A DNA stretch of 20,078 nucleotides from Dehalococcoidia bacterium (lineage in GTDB: Bacteria; Chloroflexota; Dehalococcoidia; Dehalococcoidales; JAUWYK01): NCBI GenBank assembly GCA_030615865.1, contig JAUWYK010000030.1, positions 1 through 20,078 on the forward strand, in the 5' to 3' direction. Both the position numbers and the translations under genes were made by a program. The notes under the pieces were generated by a model. The model was not told the DNA's origin, ran no database searches, and saw only the letters and a program-made list of their open reading frames with translations. Of the stretch, positions 13,613-20,078 are shown piece by piece; the stretch's first letter is position 1, and each line of letters begins with the position of its first letter.

Positions 13613-14551
13613 ATGGATGAGCTAAAGGTATTTACTGGTAACGCCTACCCAGCCCTAGCCCGGGCAGTGGCTGAATATCTGGGTATACCTCTAGGTAAGT
13701 GCGAGGTCTTTGAATTTAGTAATGAGAATATATTTGTTCGTATTCTGGAGAATGTCCGCCAACGGGATACTTTTGTTATTCAGCCCCTCTCCTCTCCAGT
13801 CAATAAGAACTTGGTTGAGCTACTGATTATGATTGATGCCCTGAAGAGAGCCTCGGCGGGGCGGATTACCGCCGTGGTTCCTTATTATGGCTATGGTCGA
13901 ACTGATAAGAAAGACCAGCCCCGGGTGCCGATAACAGCTAGGTTAGTCGCTGACCTGCTCACGGTGGCTGGTGCCAATCGGCTGCTGACGGTGGATTTGC
14001 ATGCGGCGCAGATTCAGGGCTTCTTTAACATACCGGTTGATGAACTGACAGCCCTTTACTTGCTTAGTGATTATTTCGCAACGAGGGAGTTTGATAGCCT
14101 GGTGGTGGTTGCCACTGACATCGGCATCTCCAAGCGGGCGCGAGACCTGGCAGCTAAGCTTAATGCCCCACTGGCTATTATAGAAAAGAGGCGGGTGAGC
14201 AATGTGGACCAGACTGAGATGCTAAATGTAATAGGTGAGGTGGAGGGCAAGGTGGCGCTTACTGTAGACGATGAAATAGATACCGCTGGCTCTCTGGTGG
14301 GTGTTGTCTCTGCCCTAGAGGAGCGAGGAGTCAAGGAGATACATGCCTGTTGTACACACCCAGTATTCTCCAGTCAAGCTATCCAGAAGATAGCCTCATG
14401 TCCAGTGAAGGAGGTAGTAGTTACTGACACCATCCCTGTCACCGGTGATAAGAAGTTGGATAAAATTACTGTCCTGCCTATAGCTCCACTACTGGGTGAA
14501 GCCATCCACCGCATTCATACCGGACTATCTATAGGAGCTATGTTTGAATAA
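13613..14551 (+). CDS. prs: Ribose-phosphate pyrophosphokinase (PRPP synthetase)
   Basis: 312 residues, standard length. Makes PRPP from ribose 5-phosphate and ATP for nucleotide, His and Trp synthesis. Visible: ATP-site strand EFSNENIFVRILENVRQRDTFVIQ (34-57), PYYGYGRTDKKDQPRVPITARLVADLL (90-116), the signature VDLHAAQIQGFF (127-138), a catalytic-loop KRR (192-194), and the PRPP-binding loop VDDEIDTAGSL (218-228). Some motif residues differ from the E. coli/Bacillus type: FSNEN replaces FSDGE, GRTDKK replaces ARQDRK and VDDEIDTAG replaces VDDMIDTAG. From memory, several of these occur in Chloroflexota enzymes, so I read them as a subtype and not as decay. GGGGAGG precedes the ATG. The stop lies 19 bases before the start of the DUF2007 gene. 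Confidence 0.96.
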   Translation: MDELKVFTGNAYPALARAVAEYLGIPLGKCEVFEFSNENIFVRILENVRQRDTFVIQPLSSPVNKNLVELLIMIDALKRASAGRITAVVPYYGYGRTDKKDQPRVPITARLVADLLTVAGANRLLTVDLHAAQIQGFFNIPVDELTALYLLSDYFATREFDSLVVVATDIGISKRARDLAAKLNAPLAIIEKRRVSNVDQTEMLNVIGEVEGKVALTVDDEIDTAGSLVGVVSALEERGVKEIHACCTHPVFSSQAIQKIASCPVKEVVVTDTIPVTGDKKLDKITVLPIAPLLGEAIHRIHTGLSIGAMFE

Positions 14552-14570
14552 ACGGACGGTGAGTAAGCAT

Positions 14571-14789
14571 GTGAAATTAGTGGAGGTGTATCGGGCAGTA
14601 GGTGAAGCAGAAGCACAGATTATCAAGGGCTTACTGGAGAGTAACGGAATACCTTGCCTCCTGCAATCAAATGCTGCACCTTCAGTACATGTGTTTACCG
14701 TCGATGGGATGGGGGAAGTCAAGGTTATGGTCAGGGAATCAACAGCAGAGGAAGCGAAGAGACTAATTGTGGGGGAAGGACGTGTTTAA
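14571..14789 (+). CDS. DUF2007 domain protein
   Basis: 72 residues from the GTG at 14571, chosen over an in-frame TTG at 14544 because GGTGAG (14559-14564) sits 6 bases before it and the protein then begins [20 protein letters not shown], the usual DUF2007 opening. The family (putative signal-transducing, ferredoxin-like fold) is recognised by the strand [27 protein letters not shown] (6-32), a short variable loop, and a second half [19 protein letters not shown]. Biochemical role unknown in most bacteria. It lies between prs and secA, overlapping the secA start by 8 bases, so it is co-translated with secA. Confidence 0.8.
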   Translation: MKLVEVYRAVGEAEAQIIKGLLESNGIPCLLQSNAAPSVHVFTVDGMGEVKVMVRESTAEEAKRLIVGEGRV

Positions 14790-17403
14790 GTGGCTAGGTG
14801 GATTTATTGATTCAAATGAGAAGGAGCTGAAACGGCTCCAGCCAGCAGTAGACCGAATAAATGAGCTTGAGCCTGAATTTGAGCAGCTCAGTGATGATGA
14901 GCTCCGGGCTAAGACTGATGAGTTCAAGGCTCGGCTTAAAGCTGGCAGTTCGCTTGATGAGCTTTTGCCGGGAGCCTTTGCTGCCGTTCGTGAAGCGGCA
15001 AAACGGACTATAGGTCAGCGCCACTTTGATGTACAGTTGATGGGCGGCATTGCCCTTCACCAGGGTAAAATCGCTGAGATGAAAACCGGCGAGGGTAAAA
15101 CCCTGGTGGCTACCCTTCCCCTTTATCTCAATTCCCTTACCGGTCAGGGCTGCCATTTGGCTACAGTTAATGATTACCTGGCTCGGCGAGACCCGTACTG
15201 GATGGGACCCATCTATCACGCCCTGGGGGTACCTGTCGCCAGCATTTACCCTCAACAGACCCCAGACGAACATATCCCCTCCTGCCTGTACGACCCCGGC
15301 TATGATTCAGGAGACAAGCGATGGACACATTTTCGTCCCATCACTCGCCGTGAAGCCTATCAGGCTGATATTACCTATGGCACCAGTAGTGAGTTTGGTT
15401 TTGACTATTTGCGGGACAATATGGTCATAGACCTGTCCCAGTGTGTCCAGCATCAGCTAAGCTATGCTATTGTTGATGAGGTAGATAACCTCCTTATTGA
15501 TGAGGCACGTACCCCACTTATTATCAGTGCTCCTGATGTGGAAGCAACGCAGAGGTATCAAATATTTGCCCGACTTGTCCCTCGTTTGCGCCAGGAGCAA
15601 GACTATGTAGTAGATGAGAAGACACGCACCGTAAACCTGACCGATGCTGGTATTGTCAATGTGGAAAGGATGCTCAAGCGGGAAGGGCTACTAAAATCAC
15701 CCAATCTCTATGACCCGTCAAATTACTCGCTGACTCACCACCTGGACAATGCTGTTAAAGCTCATGTGTTGTATAAGAAGGACCGTGAGTATATGGTCAA
15801 GGATGGTCAGGTTATCATCGTTGATGAGTTTACCGGGCGGCTAATGCTTGGTCGCCGCTACTCCGAGGGGCTGCATCAGGCAATAGAAGCCAAGGAGCAT
15901 GTCAGGGTTCAGCGGGAAAGCCGCACTTTTGCCACTATTACCGTCCAGAACTACTTCCGCATGTATGCCAAACTAGCCGGGATGACCGGTACTGCCGTCA
16001 CTGAGGCTGAGGAGTTTCATAAGATATATAAACTTGAGGTGGTGGTTATCCCTACCAACGAGCCGATGATTCGTGAGGACTTTTCCGACCAGATTTATAA
16101 GGATGAAGCGACTAAATTCAAGGCGGTGGCACGCGAGATTGAACAGCTTCATAAACAGGGACGCCCGATGCTGGTTGGCACGGTGTCTATTGAGAAGTCA
16201 GAATACCTCAGTGACCTGCTAAACAAGAGAGGGGTTCCCTACCAGATACTCAATGCCAAGTATCATGAGAAGGAGGCTCAAATCATCGCTCAGGCGGGAC
16301 AGCCGGGGGCGGTAACCGTTGCCACCAATATGGCTGGCCGTGGCGTTGATATTGTGCTAGGGGGAAGCACTGATGGGCAAAACGAGCAGGAGTGGCAGGA
16401 GAAGCACAATAAGGTAGTTGAACTTGGCGGACTTCATATTATCGGCACTGAGCGCCACGAGGCAAGGCGAATTGATAACCAGCTCCGGGGTCGAGCCGGT
16501 CGGCAGGGCGACCCGGGAAGCTCCCGCTTCTACGTCTCTTTGGAAGACGACATTGTTCGCCGCTTCGGTGGCGACCGAATTAAGGGCTTTATGGAGTGGG
16601 CTGGGATGGACGAGGATACCCCCATTGAGAATGCGCTGGTTAACCGCTCTATTGAAGGTGCCCAGGTTAGGGTTGAGGGCTACCACTTTGATATGCGTAA
16701 ACACCTGGTGGAGTATGATGACGTAATTAATAAGCACCGTGAGCTTATCTATGGTGAGCGAAGAAAGATACTAAGTGGTGCCGACCTTAAGGCAAATATC
16801 CTGTCCATGGTCAGCCAAGAGCTCCAAGGTACGGTGGCAGCTCATACCGGTGACGGGCATAGTCCTGACTGGGATTTGGAGGGCTTAATTGCTGATGTTT
16901 CCACCATCTTCCCCTTACCACCGGCGTTTAATGCCAGTGCCCTTTCCCAGTTCAAGCTGGGGGAGATTGAAGACAAGCTAATTGAGCAGGCAGAGGCTCT
17001 TTATGAGGAGAAAGAGAGGGAGCTGGGTTCAGAAAATATGAGGGTGCTGGAGAGGCTGGTAATGCTTCGCACCATAGACAACCTGTGGGTAGACCACCTG
17101 ACGGAGATGGACAATATGCGCCAGGGGATAGGGCTAATGGCTGTGGCTCAACGAGACCCGCTGGTAGCCTACAAGCGAGAGGGGCATAACCTGTTTCAGA
17201 ACCTCTTATCCAATATTCAGCATGATGTAGTTCATACTATATATCGTGTTGGTATTGTCAGGAAGGAAGCCCCCCAGCCGGCGCCAGCTCAGGTCGGGGG
17301 TGGCAGCAAGAAACGACTAAAGGTCGGTGGTAAGAAGATAGGTCGCAATGACCCCTGCCCCTGTGGCAGCGGCAAGAAATACAAACACTGCTGCGGAAGG
17401 TGA
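14782..17403 (+). CDS. secA: Preprotein translocase ATPase SecA
   Basis: 873 residues from the GTG at 14782 ([19 protein letters not shown], the usual start, GGGGAAGGA immediately upstream; a TTG 15 bases earlier is in frame). Peripheral membrane ATPase that drives proteins through SecYEG. Order: Walker A MKTGEGKT (100-107); [12 protein letters not shown]; Walker B region [21 protein letters not shown]; preprotein cross-linking domain; [13 protein letters not shown]; second NBD with [27 protein letters not shown] and [22 protein letters not shown]; helical scaffold; C-terminal SEC-C zinc motif [13 protein letters not shown] in the last 20 residues (854-873), which binds SecB or ribosomes in other bacteria. 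Overlaps the DUF2007 gene by 8 bases and is followed after 7 bases by a small unknown gene. Confidence 0.97.
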   Translation: MFKWLGGFIDSNEKELKRLQPAVDRINELEPEFEQLSDDELRAKTDEFKARLKAGSSLDELLPGAFAAVREAAKRTIGQRHFDVQLMGGIALHQGKIAEMKTGEGKTLVATLPLYLNSLTGQGCHLATVNDYLARRDPYWMGPIYHALGVPVASIYPQQTPDEHIPSCLYDPGYDSGDKRWTHFRPITRREAYQADITYGTSSEFGFDYLRDNMVIDLSQCVQHQLSYAIVDEVDNLLIDEARTPLIISAPDVEATQRYQIFARLVPRLRQEQDYVVDEKTRTVNLTDAGIVNVERMLKREGLLKSPNLYDPSNYSLTHHLDNAVKAHVLYKKDREYMVKDGQVIIVDEFTGRLMLGRRYSEGLHQAIEAKEHVRVQRESRTFATITVQNYFRMYAKLAGMTGTAVTEAEEFHKIYKLEVVVIPTNEPMIREDFSDQIYKDEATKFKAVAREIEQLHKQGRPMLVGTVSIEKSEYLSDLLNKRGVPYQILNAKYHEKEAQIIAQAGQPGAVTVATNMAGRGVDIVLGGSTDGQNEQEWQEKHNKVVELGGLHIIGTERHEARRIDNQLRGRAGRQGDPGSSRFYVSLEDDIVRRFGGDRIKGFMEWAGMDEDTPIENALVNRSIEGAQVRVEGYHFDMRKHLVEYDDVINKHRELIYGERRKILSGADLKANILSMVSQELQGTVAAHTGDGHSPDWDLEGLIADVSTIFPLPPAFNASALSQFKLGEIEDKLIEQAEALYEEKERELGSENMRVLERLVMLRTIDNLWVDHLTEMDNMRQGIGLMAVAQRDPLVAYKREGHNLFQNLLSNIQHDVVHTIYRVGIVRKEAPQPAPAQVGGGSKKRLKVGGKKIGRNDPCPCGSGKKYKHCCGR

Positions 17404-17410
17404 GACAACA

Positions 17411-17689
17411 ATGAGGATTCGATGGCTTAGTGAAGAGGTAACCAGAGGTCTTGCCCAAGACATTGCCCTTCGGCAACGCTACCAGAAAGAGGACTTCGGT
17501 CTAGAAAGTGCCTTTGGCAGTGAGAAAGAGGCCAGGGCGCGAATATCAGAGCTTAAACAAACCTTCGGCTTGAGGGACGGCGATATTCGCTTGGTGCAAA
17601 ACATATCTAGAGTAGGTGCCGGCGAGAGGATAGCCTGGCAGATTTTTGTCAAAGCCGGAAAGGGAATAAGAGTCCGCTTCTTTAATTAG
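17411..17689 (+). CDS. Conserved hypothetical protein (92 aa) downstream of secA
   Basis: Start chosen at ATG 17411 (GGAAGGTGAG about 7 bases upstream, partly in the secA end); the longer in-frame extension back to 17348 lies inside secA and has no support. 92 residues, soluble, mixed charge: an N-terminal helix WLSEEVTRGLAQDIALRQRYQ, an ESAFGSEKEARARISELKQTFGL helix, and two predicted strands DIRLVQNISRV and ERIAWQIFVKAGKGIRVRF at the end. No family is recognised and no catalytic motif is seen. It is close behind secA and of similar base composition, so it belongs to the prs-secA transcription unit and not to the restriction genes that follow. Confidence 0.65.
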   Translation: MRIRWLSEEVTRGLAQDIALRQRYQKEDFGLESAFGSEKEARARISELKQTFGLRDGDIRLVQNISRVGAGERIAWQIFVKAGKGIRVRFFN

Positions 17690-17752
17690 GGATGGTTAAG
17701 GAATACAAATTGTGCTGGGGGAGGTAAGCTCACTAAAGGGGAACTTAATAAT

Positions 17753-18973
17753 ATGCTTGAAGCAAATAAAGCAGCAGCAGCAAAATTTGGAATAGACCTA
17801 GATTTTATAGAGAAAAAAAGTGATACCCCAAGAAATGTCCGGATTTTAGGGAATGATTTGACATTTATCGGCGTAAGAGAATATGAGAGAACAAAGCATG
17901 TGCATAGATTGCATTCCTATCTTGGTAAATTTATCCCACAGCTGGTAGAAGTATTCTTAAGAAAATATTTTAAAAAAGGTGATACTATACTCGATCCTTT
18001 TTCAGGTTCGGGAACAACGCTTATAGAAGCAAATGTTTTAGGCATAAACTCGATTGGCATAGAGTTATCGCCCTTTAATGTTCTGATTCAGCAAGTAAAG
18101 ACCAAAAAATACAATACTACAGAGGTCGAAGCAGAAATCAAAGATGCATTAACAAGATTAAGGTCTTTCAGTTATTATCTGCAAAACAAAACCCAATTTC
18201 TTTTCGGCTCACAAGCAGAAGAATTTAAGACAGATAGCGAATATCTAAAATATTGGTTTTCAAAACGAGCCTTGCAAGAAATTTTATTTTATAGAAGTAT
18301 AATTAAGAACTACAAAAATCAGGATATACTTAAAGTAATCTTATCGAGGTCAGCTCGTTCGGCAAGACTTATCCCTCATTATGACTTGGCTCGTCCTAAG
18401 AAGGCAGTTCGTGGAACTTACTGGTGCATTAAGCACAAGAGATACTGTGAACCTATCAATGAAGCGCTGAAGTTTATTAACCGTTACAGCTGGGACACGA
18501 TCAGAAGACTAAAAGAATTTGATAAATTAAGAACAGATGCTTTTATTGAAATTATTCAAGGAGACGCACGAACTGTTAAACTGCCGGAAAGTTCAAGAAT
18601 CACCGGAATATTTACTTCACCTCCATATGTGGGCATTATTGACTATCATGAACAACACAGGTATGCCTATGAGCTTTTTGACTTCCCGAGGCAGGATGAA
18701 CTGGAAATAGGGCCCGCCACTAAAGGACAAAATGGAAAGGCGAAACAAGACTATTCAAAAGATATAGTGCAAAGCTTAACAAATATGGCTCAGAATTTGG
18801 TTGATGGGGCTCTGGTTTTCATCGTGGCTAATGATAAGTTGGGTCTATATCCCGATATAGGCAAACAGTCTGGATTTGAACTAATAGATGTTTTCCACAG
18901 ACCTGTTCTTATGAGAACTGAAAGGGATTCTAGCAAGTATTTTGAATCAATATTCCACTTTAGGAAAGGCTGA
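17753..18973 (+). CDS. Type II DNA methyltransferase (SPPY class, probably N4-cytosine)
   Basis: 406 residues; GGGGAAC before the ATG. SAM-dependent DNA methyltransferase paired with the endonuclease that follows. Motif X-like HSYLGKFIPQL (54-64) is followed by motif I DPFSGSGTT (81-89), then IGIELSPF (101-108), a helical middle (about 120-215), a WCIKHKRYC segment (224-232) and motif IV TSPPY (288-292) before VGIIDYHEQHRYAYEL. The TSPPY form favours N4-cytosine over N6-adenine methylation. Motif order X-I-IV with a long insertion between I and IV. The gene is clearly A+T-richer than secA, with AT-ending codons, which suggests transfer. Together with the TdeIII-type partner the recognition site would be expected to be of the GGNCC type, by family analogy only. 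Confidence 0.88.
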   Translation: MLEANKAAAAKFGIDLDFIEKKSDTPRNVRILGNDLTFIGVREYERTKHVHRLHSYLGKFIPQLVEVFLRKYFKKGDTILDPFSGSGTTLIEANVLGINSIGIELSPFNVLIQQVKTKKYNTTEVEAEIKDALTRLRSFSYYLQNKTQFLFGSQAEEFKTDSEYLKYWFSKRALQEILFYRSIIKNYKNQDILKVILSRSARSARLIPHYDLARPKKAVRGTYWCIKHKRYCEPINEALKFINRYSWDTIRRLKEFDKLRTDAFIEIIQGDARTVKLPESSRITGIFTSPPYVGIIDYHEQHRYAYELFDFPRQDELEIGPATKGQNGKAKQDYSKDIVQSLTNMAQNLVDGALVFIVANDKLGLYPDIGKQSGFELIDVFHRPVLMRTERDSSKYFESIFHFRKG

Positions 18974-18974
18974 T

Positions 18975-19754
18975 ATGAGTTTGTCAGTAAAGACTAAGAA
19001 TGAGATAGCTGGACTACTTATCACAAGGGTGAGCGAGAAACTAATAGCGTATAAACCAGAAACAGTACATATGCCATTTCATCACAGGCTTCTTGGCAAA
19101 GATAGATATGCCATGTTTTCCTTTATGCAATCAATGAATACTACCTTTGGTATGTCTATTTGGGAACAAGTGGCAGTATTTTTGGTTAGAGGAGCTAACA
19201 ACTACGCAGAAAGGCAGCATAAATTGCTTGGGGAAATTGACCAAGAGACAGAGACGTTCATCAGTGATATTCACCATAAATTAAGGATAGGGGAGACTAC
19301 CCCGAATATGATAGATGAGACTGAACAGATTAGGCGTAGAATAAAGAGAGGGCAAGCTAAAGTTGATCCTGATTCTATAGTAGATTTATTTGCTAGGATT
19401 GAACAAACAGAAAACTACTTAGATATTACGAGTGCCAAGCCTAATATGAAGGAATTTGTTGCATTAAAACTTAAACTTCTTAGGTGGACCGCTCTAAGAC
19501 TTAGTCAAGACAAGAATGTTCAAGTTTTTACGAGGTTAGCAATTCCGTATAATCCTTATCATCCTAAGCCTTATGAGCGGTGGACATTGAAGGGGCTATA
19601 TGATTTGGAGAATGGTGAAGTCTTAGTAGGTGAGGAATTCTGGAATTTTATTGCCGGCGGAAATATTTATAATGAACTATTAGATATTTTTCAAGAAGTA
19701 GGTGAGAAGTTAAGAGTCGAAATTGATAAAAAGTTTGCTGAATTTCGGAGGTAG
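18975..19754 (+). CDS. TdeIII-family type II restriction endonuclease
   Basis: 259 residues from the ATG at 18975, one base after the methyltransferase stop (an upstream in-frame ATG at 18942 lies inside the methyltransferase and is less likely; AGGAAAGG precedes 18975). I recognise the C-terminal pattern RLAIPYNPYHPKPYERWTLKGLYDL (187-211) followed by VLVGEEFWNFIAGG and YNELLDIFQEVGEKLR as the TdeIII/MjaII-like family. The likely PD-(D/E)XK core is YLDITSAKPNMKEFVALKLKLLRW (about 148-171), with Asp 150 and Lys 155 as candidates, although the spacing is unusual and the assignment is tentative. Cleaves unmethylated DNA; characterised family members recognise GGNCC, from memory. Same A+T-rich composition as the methyltransferase, forming a compact R-M pair between secA and polX genes. 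Confidence 0.78.
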   Translation: MSLSVKTKNEIAGLLITRVSEKLIAYKPETVHMPFHHRLLGKDRYAMFSFMQSMNTTFGMSIWEQVAVFLVRGANNYAERQHKLLGEIDQETETFISDIHHKLRIGETTPNMIDETEQIRRRIKRGQAKVDPDSIVDLFARIEQTENYLDITSAKPNMKEFVALKLKLLRWTALRLSQDKNVQVFTRLAIPYNPYHPKPYERWTLKGLYDLENGEVLVGEEFWNFIAGGNIYNELLDIFQEVGEKLRVEIDKKFAEFRR

Positions 19755-19760
19755 CTGAAC

Positions 19761-19988
19761 ATGCTTGATAGGGCAGTTGTTGAGGAGTTTTTGAACTGGG
19801 AGTTTGAGGAGGGAGACTGGGAAATTCCCGAGGACATCTCAAAAGATGCCTTGGTTGAGGCGTTCTGCCAGTATACTGAAGATGACTATTATGAATGGCT
19901 GAAGGATAATTTTAAGTCGTTCTTTAATCATGGTGACCCGGATTGGGAGTGGATAAGGGGGAGGCTCACCACCAATGAAAAACAGTGA
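19761..19988 (+). CDS. Very acidic small hypothetical protein (75 aa)
   Basis: 75 residues with GGAGGT before the ATG. By my count 21 Asp/Glu against 7 Lys/Arg, a net charge near -14, and rich in aromatic residues ([31 protein letters not shown]). No membrane segment and no known motif. It begins 6 bases after the endonuclease stop and its last 14 bases overlap the polX start, so it is coupled to both neighbours. It could be a conserved companion of polX or a restriction-modification accessory; the overlap with polX favours the first. Acidic, DNA-mimic-like composition is noted, but function is unknown. Confidence 0.7.
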   Translation: MLDRAVVEEFLNWEFEEGDWEIPEDISKDALVEAFCQYTEDDYYEWLKDNFKSFFNHGDPDWEWIRGRLTTNEKQ

Positions 19989-20078
19989 GATTGCCAAGGT
20001 ATTTGAGGATATTGCCGACTTCCTGGAGCTTAAGAAGGAGAACCCGTTTAAGATAAGGGCTTACCAGAAGCTGGTCCG
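19975..20078 (+). CDS. polX: PolX-type DNA polymerase (N-terminal part, cut by window edge)
   Basis: ATG at 19975, GGGGGAGG about 8 bases upstream. The 34 complete visible codons read [19 protein letters not shown] and then [14 protein letters not shown]. This is the opening helix-hairpin-helix region of bacterial family X DNA polymerases, which carry a C-terminal PHP domain and act in base excision and gap repair. The catalytic domains lie outside the window, so the call rests on this N-terminal pattern ([18 protein letters not shown]) alone. The start is inside the upstream acidic gene, with a 14-base overlap. Confidence 0.75.
   Translation, partial: MKNSEIAKVFEDIADFLELKKENPFKIRAYQKLV

Noticed and set aside
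17348..17410. N-terminal extension of the 92-aa protein into secA
   Set aside because: The extension overlaps the SecA zinc-motif codons in another frame and has no ribosome site, while ATG 17411 has one.

Overview
The window looks like a chromosomal segment of an uncultured bacterium, most likely a Dehalococcoidia-type Chloroflexota. This is an inference from three things: the conserved gene set, the Prs subtype (an FSNEN motif and GRTDKK in place of the usual FSDGE and ARQD), and G/C-run intergenic repeats of a kind I associate with that class. No rRNA or complete tRNA gene is present, so the placement is soft. Housekeeping genes (uvrB, the udg-rnj-ftsK operon, glyA, prs-DUF2007-secA) are moderately G+C rich. 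They are interrupted by three A+T-richer accessory patches: 1-1216, 5352-7121 and 17753-19754.

Layout, left to right. (1) 72-1216: an overlapping pair, a DUF5343 protein plus a 172-residue partner, possibly a defence-type module. (2) 1217-3190: a sparse region with three copies of a hairpin-rich dispersed repeat, a REDY/HapK-like dimeric alpha-beta barrel gene, and two tiny membrane-protein genes (39 and 84 residues). (3) 3195-5323: uvrB, apparently read from a leaderless promoter, with an overlapping 47-residue basic protein. A broken copy of the uvrB promoter and 5' end lies about 375 bp upstream and seems now to serve the 84-residue membrane gene. (4) 5352-7121, minus: a single-chain DUF262-DUF1524 (GmrSD-like) nuclease abutting a tRNA 3'-end-like fragment just after the ftsK stop. 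(5) 7185-11745, minus: udg, rnj, ftsK read from one good promoter in a divergent intergenic region. (6) 11904-13148: glyA with its own TTGACA promoter. (7) 13149-13612: another, longer copy of the repeat, ending at an extended -10 promoter for prs. (8) 13613-17689: prs, DUF2007, secA and a 92-residue unknown, tightly packed. (9) 17753-19754: a type II restriction-modification pair (SPPY DNA methyltransferase plus TdeIII-family endonuclease). (10) 19761-20078: a very acidic 75-residue protein overlapping the 5' end of a PolX-like DNA polymerase gene that leaves the window.

Functionally the window mixes DNA repair (UvrB, family 4 UDG with a possible clamp-binding tail, PolX), chromosome segregation (FtsK), RNA turnover (RNase J), secretion (SecA), one-carbon and PRPP metabolism (GlyA, Prs) and two or three defence loci inserted at operon boundaries. 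The most original observations are the duplicated, partly decayed uvrB promoter that appears to have been captured by a small membrane gene, and the modular hairpin repeat family in the gene-poor gaps.
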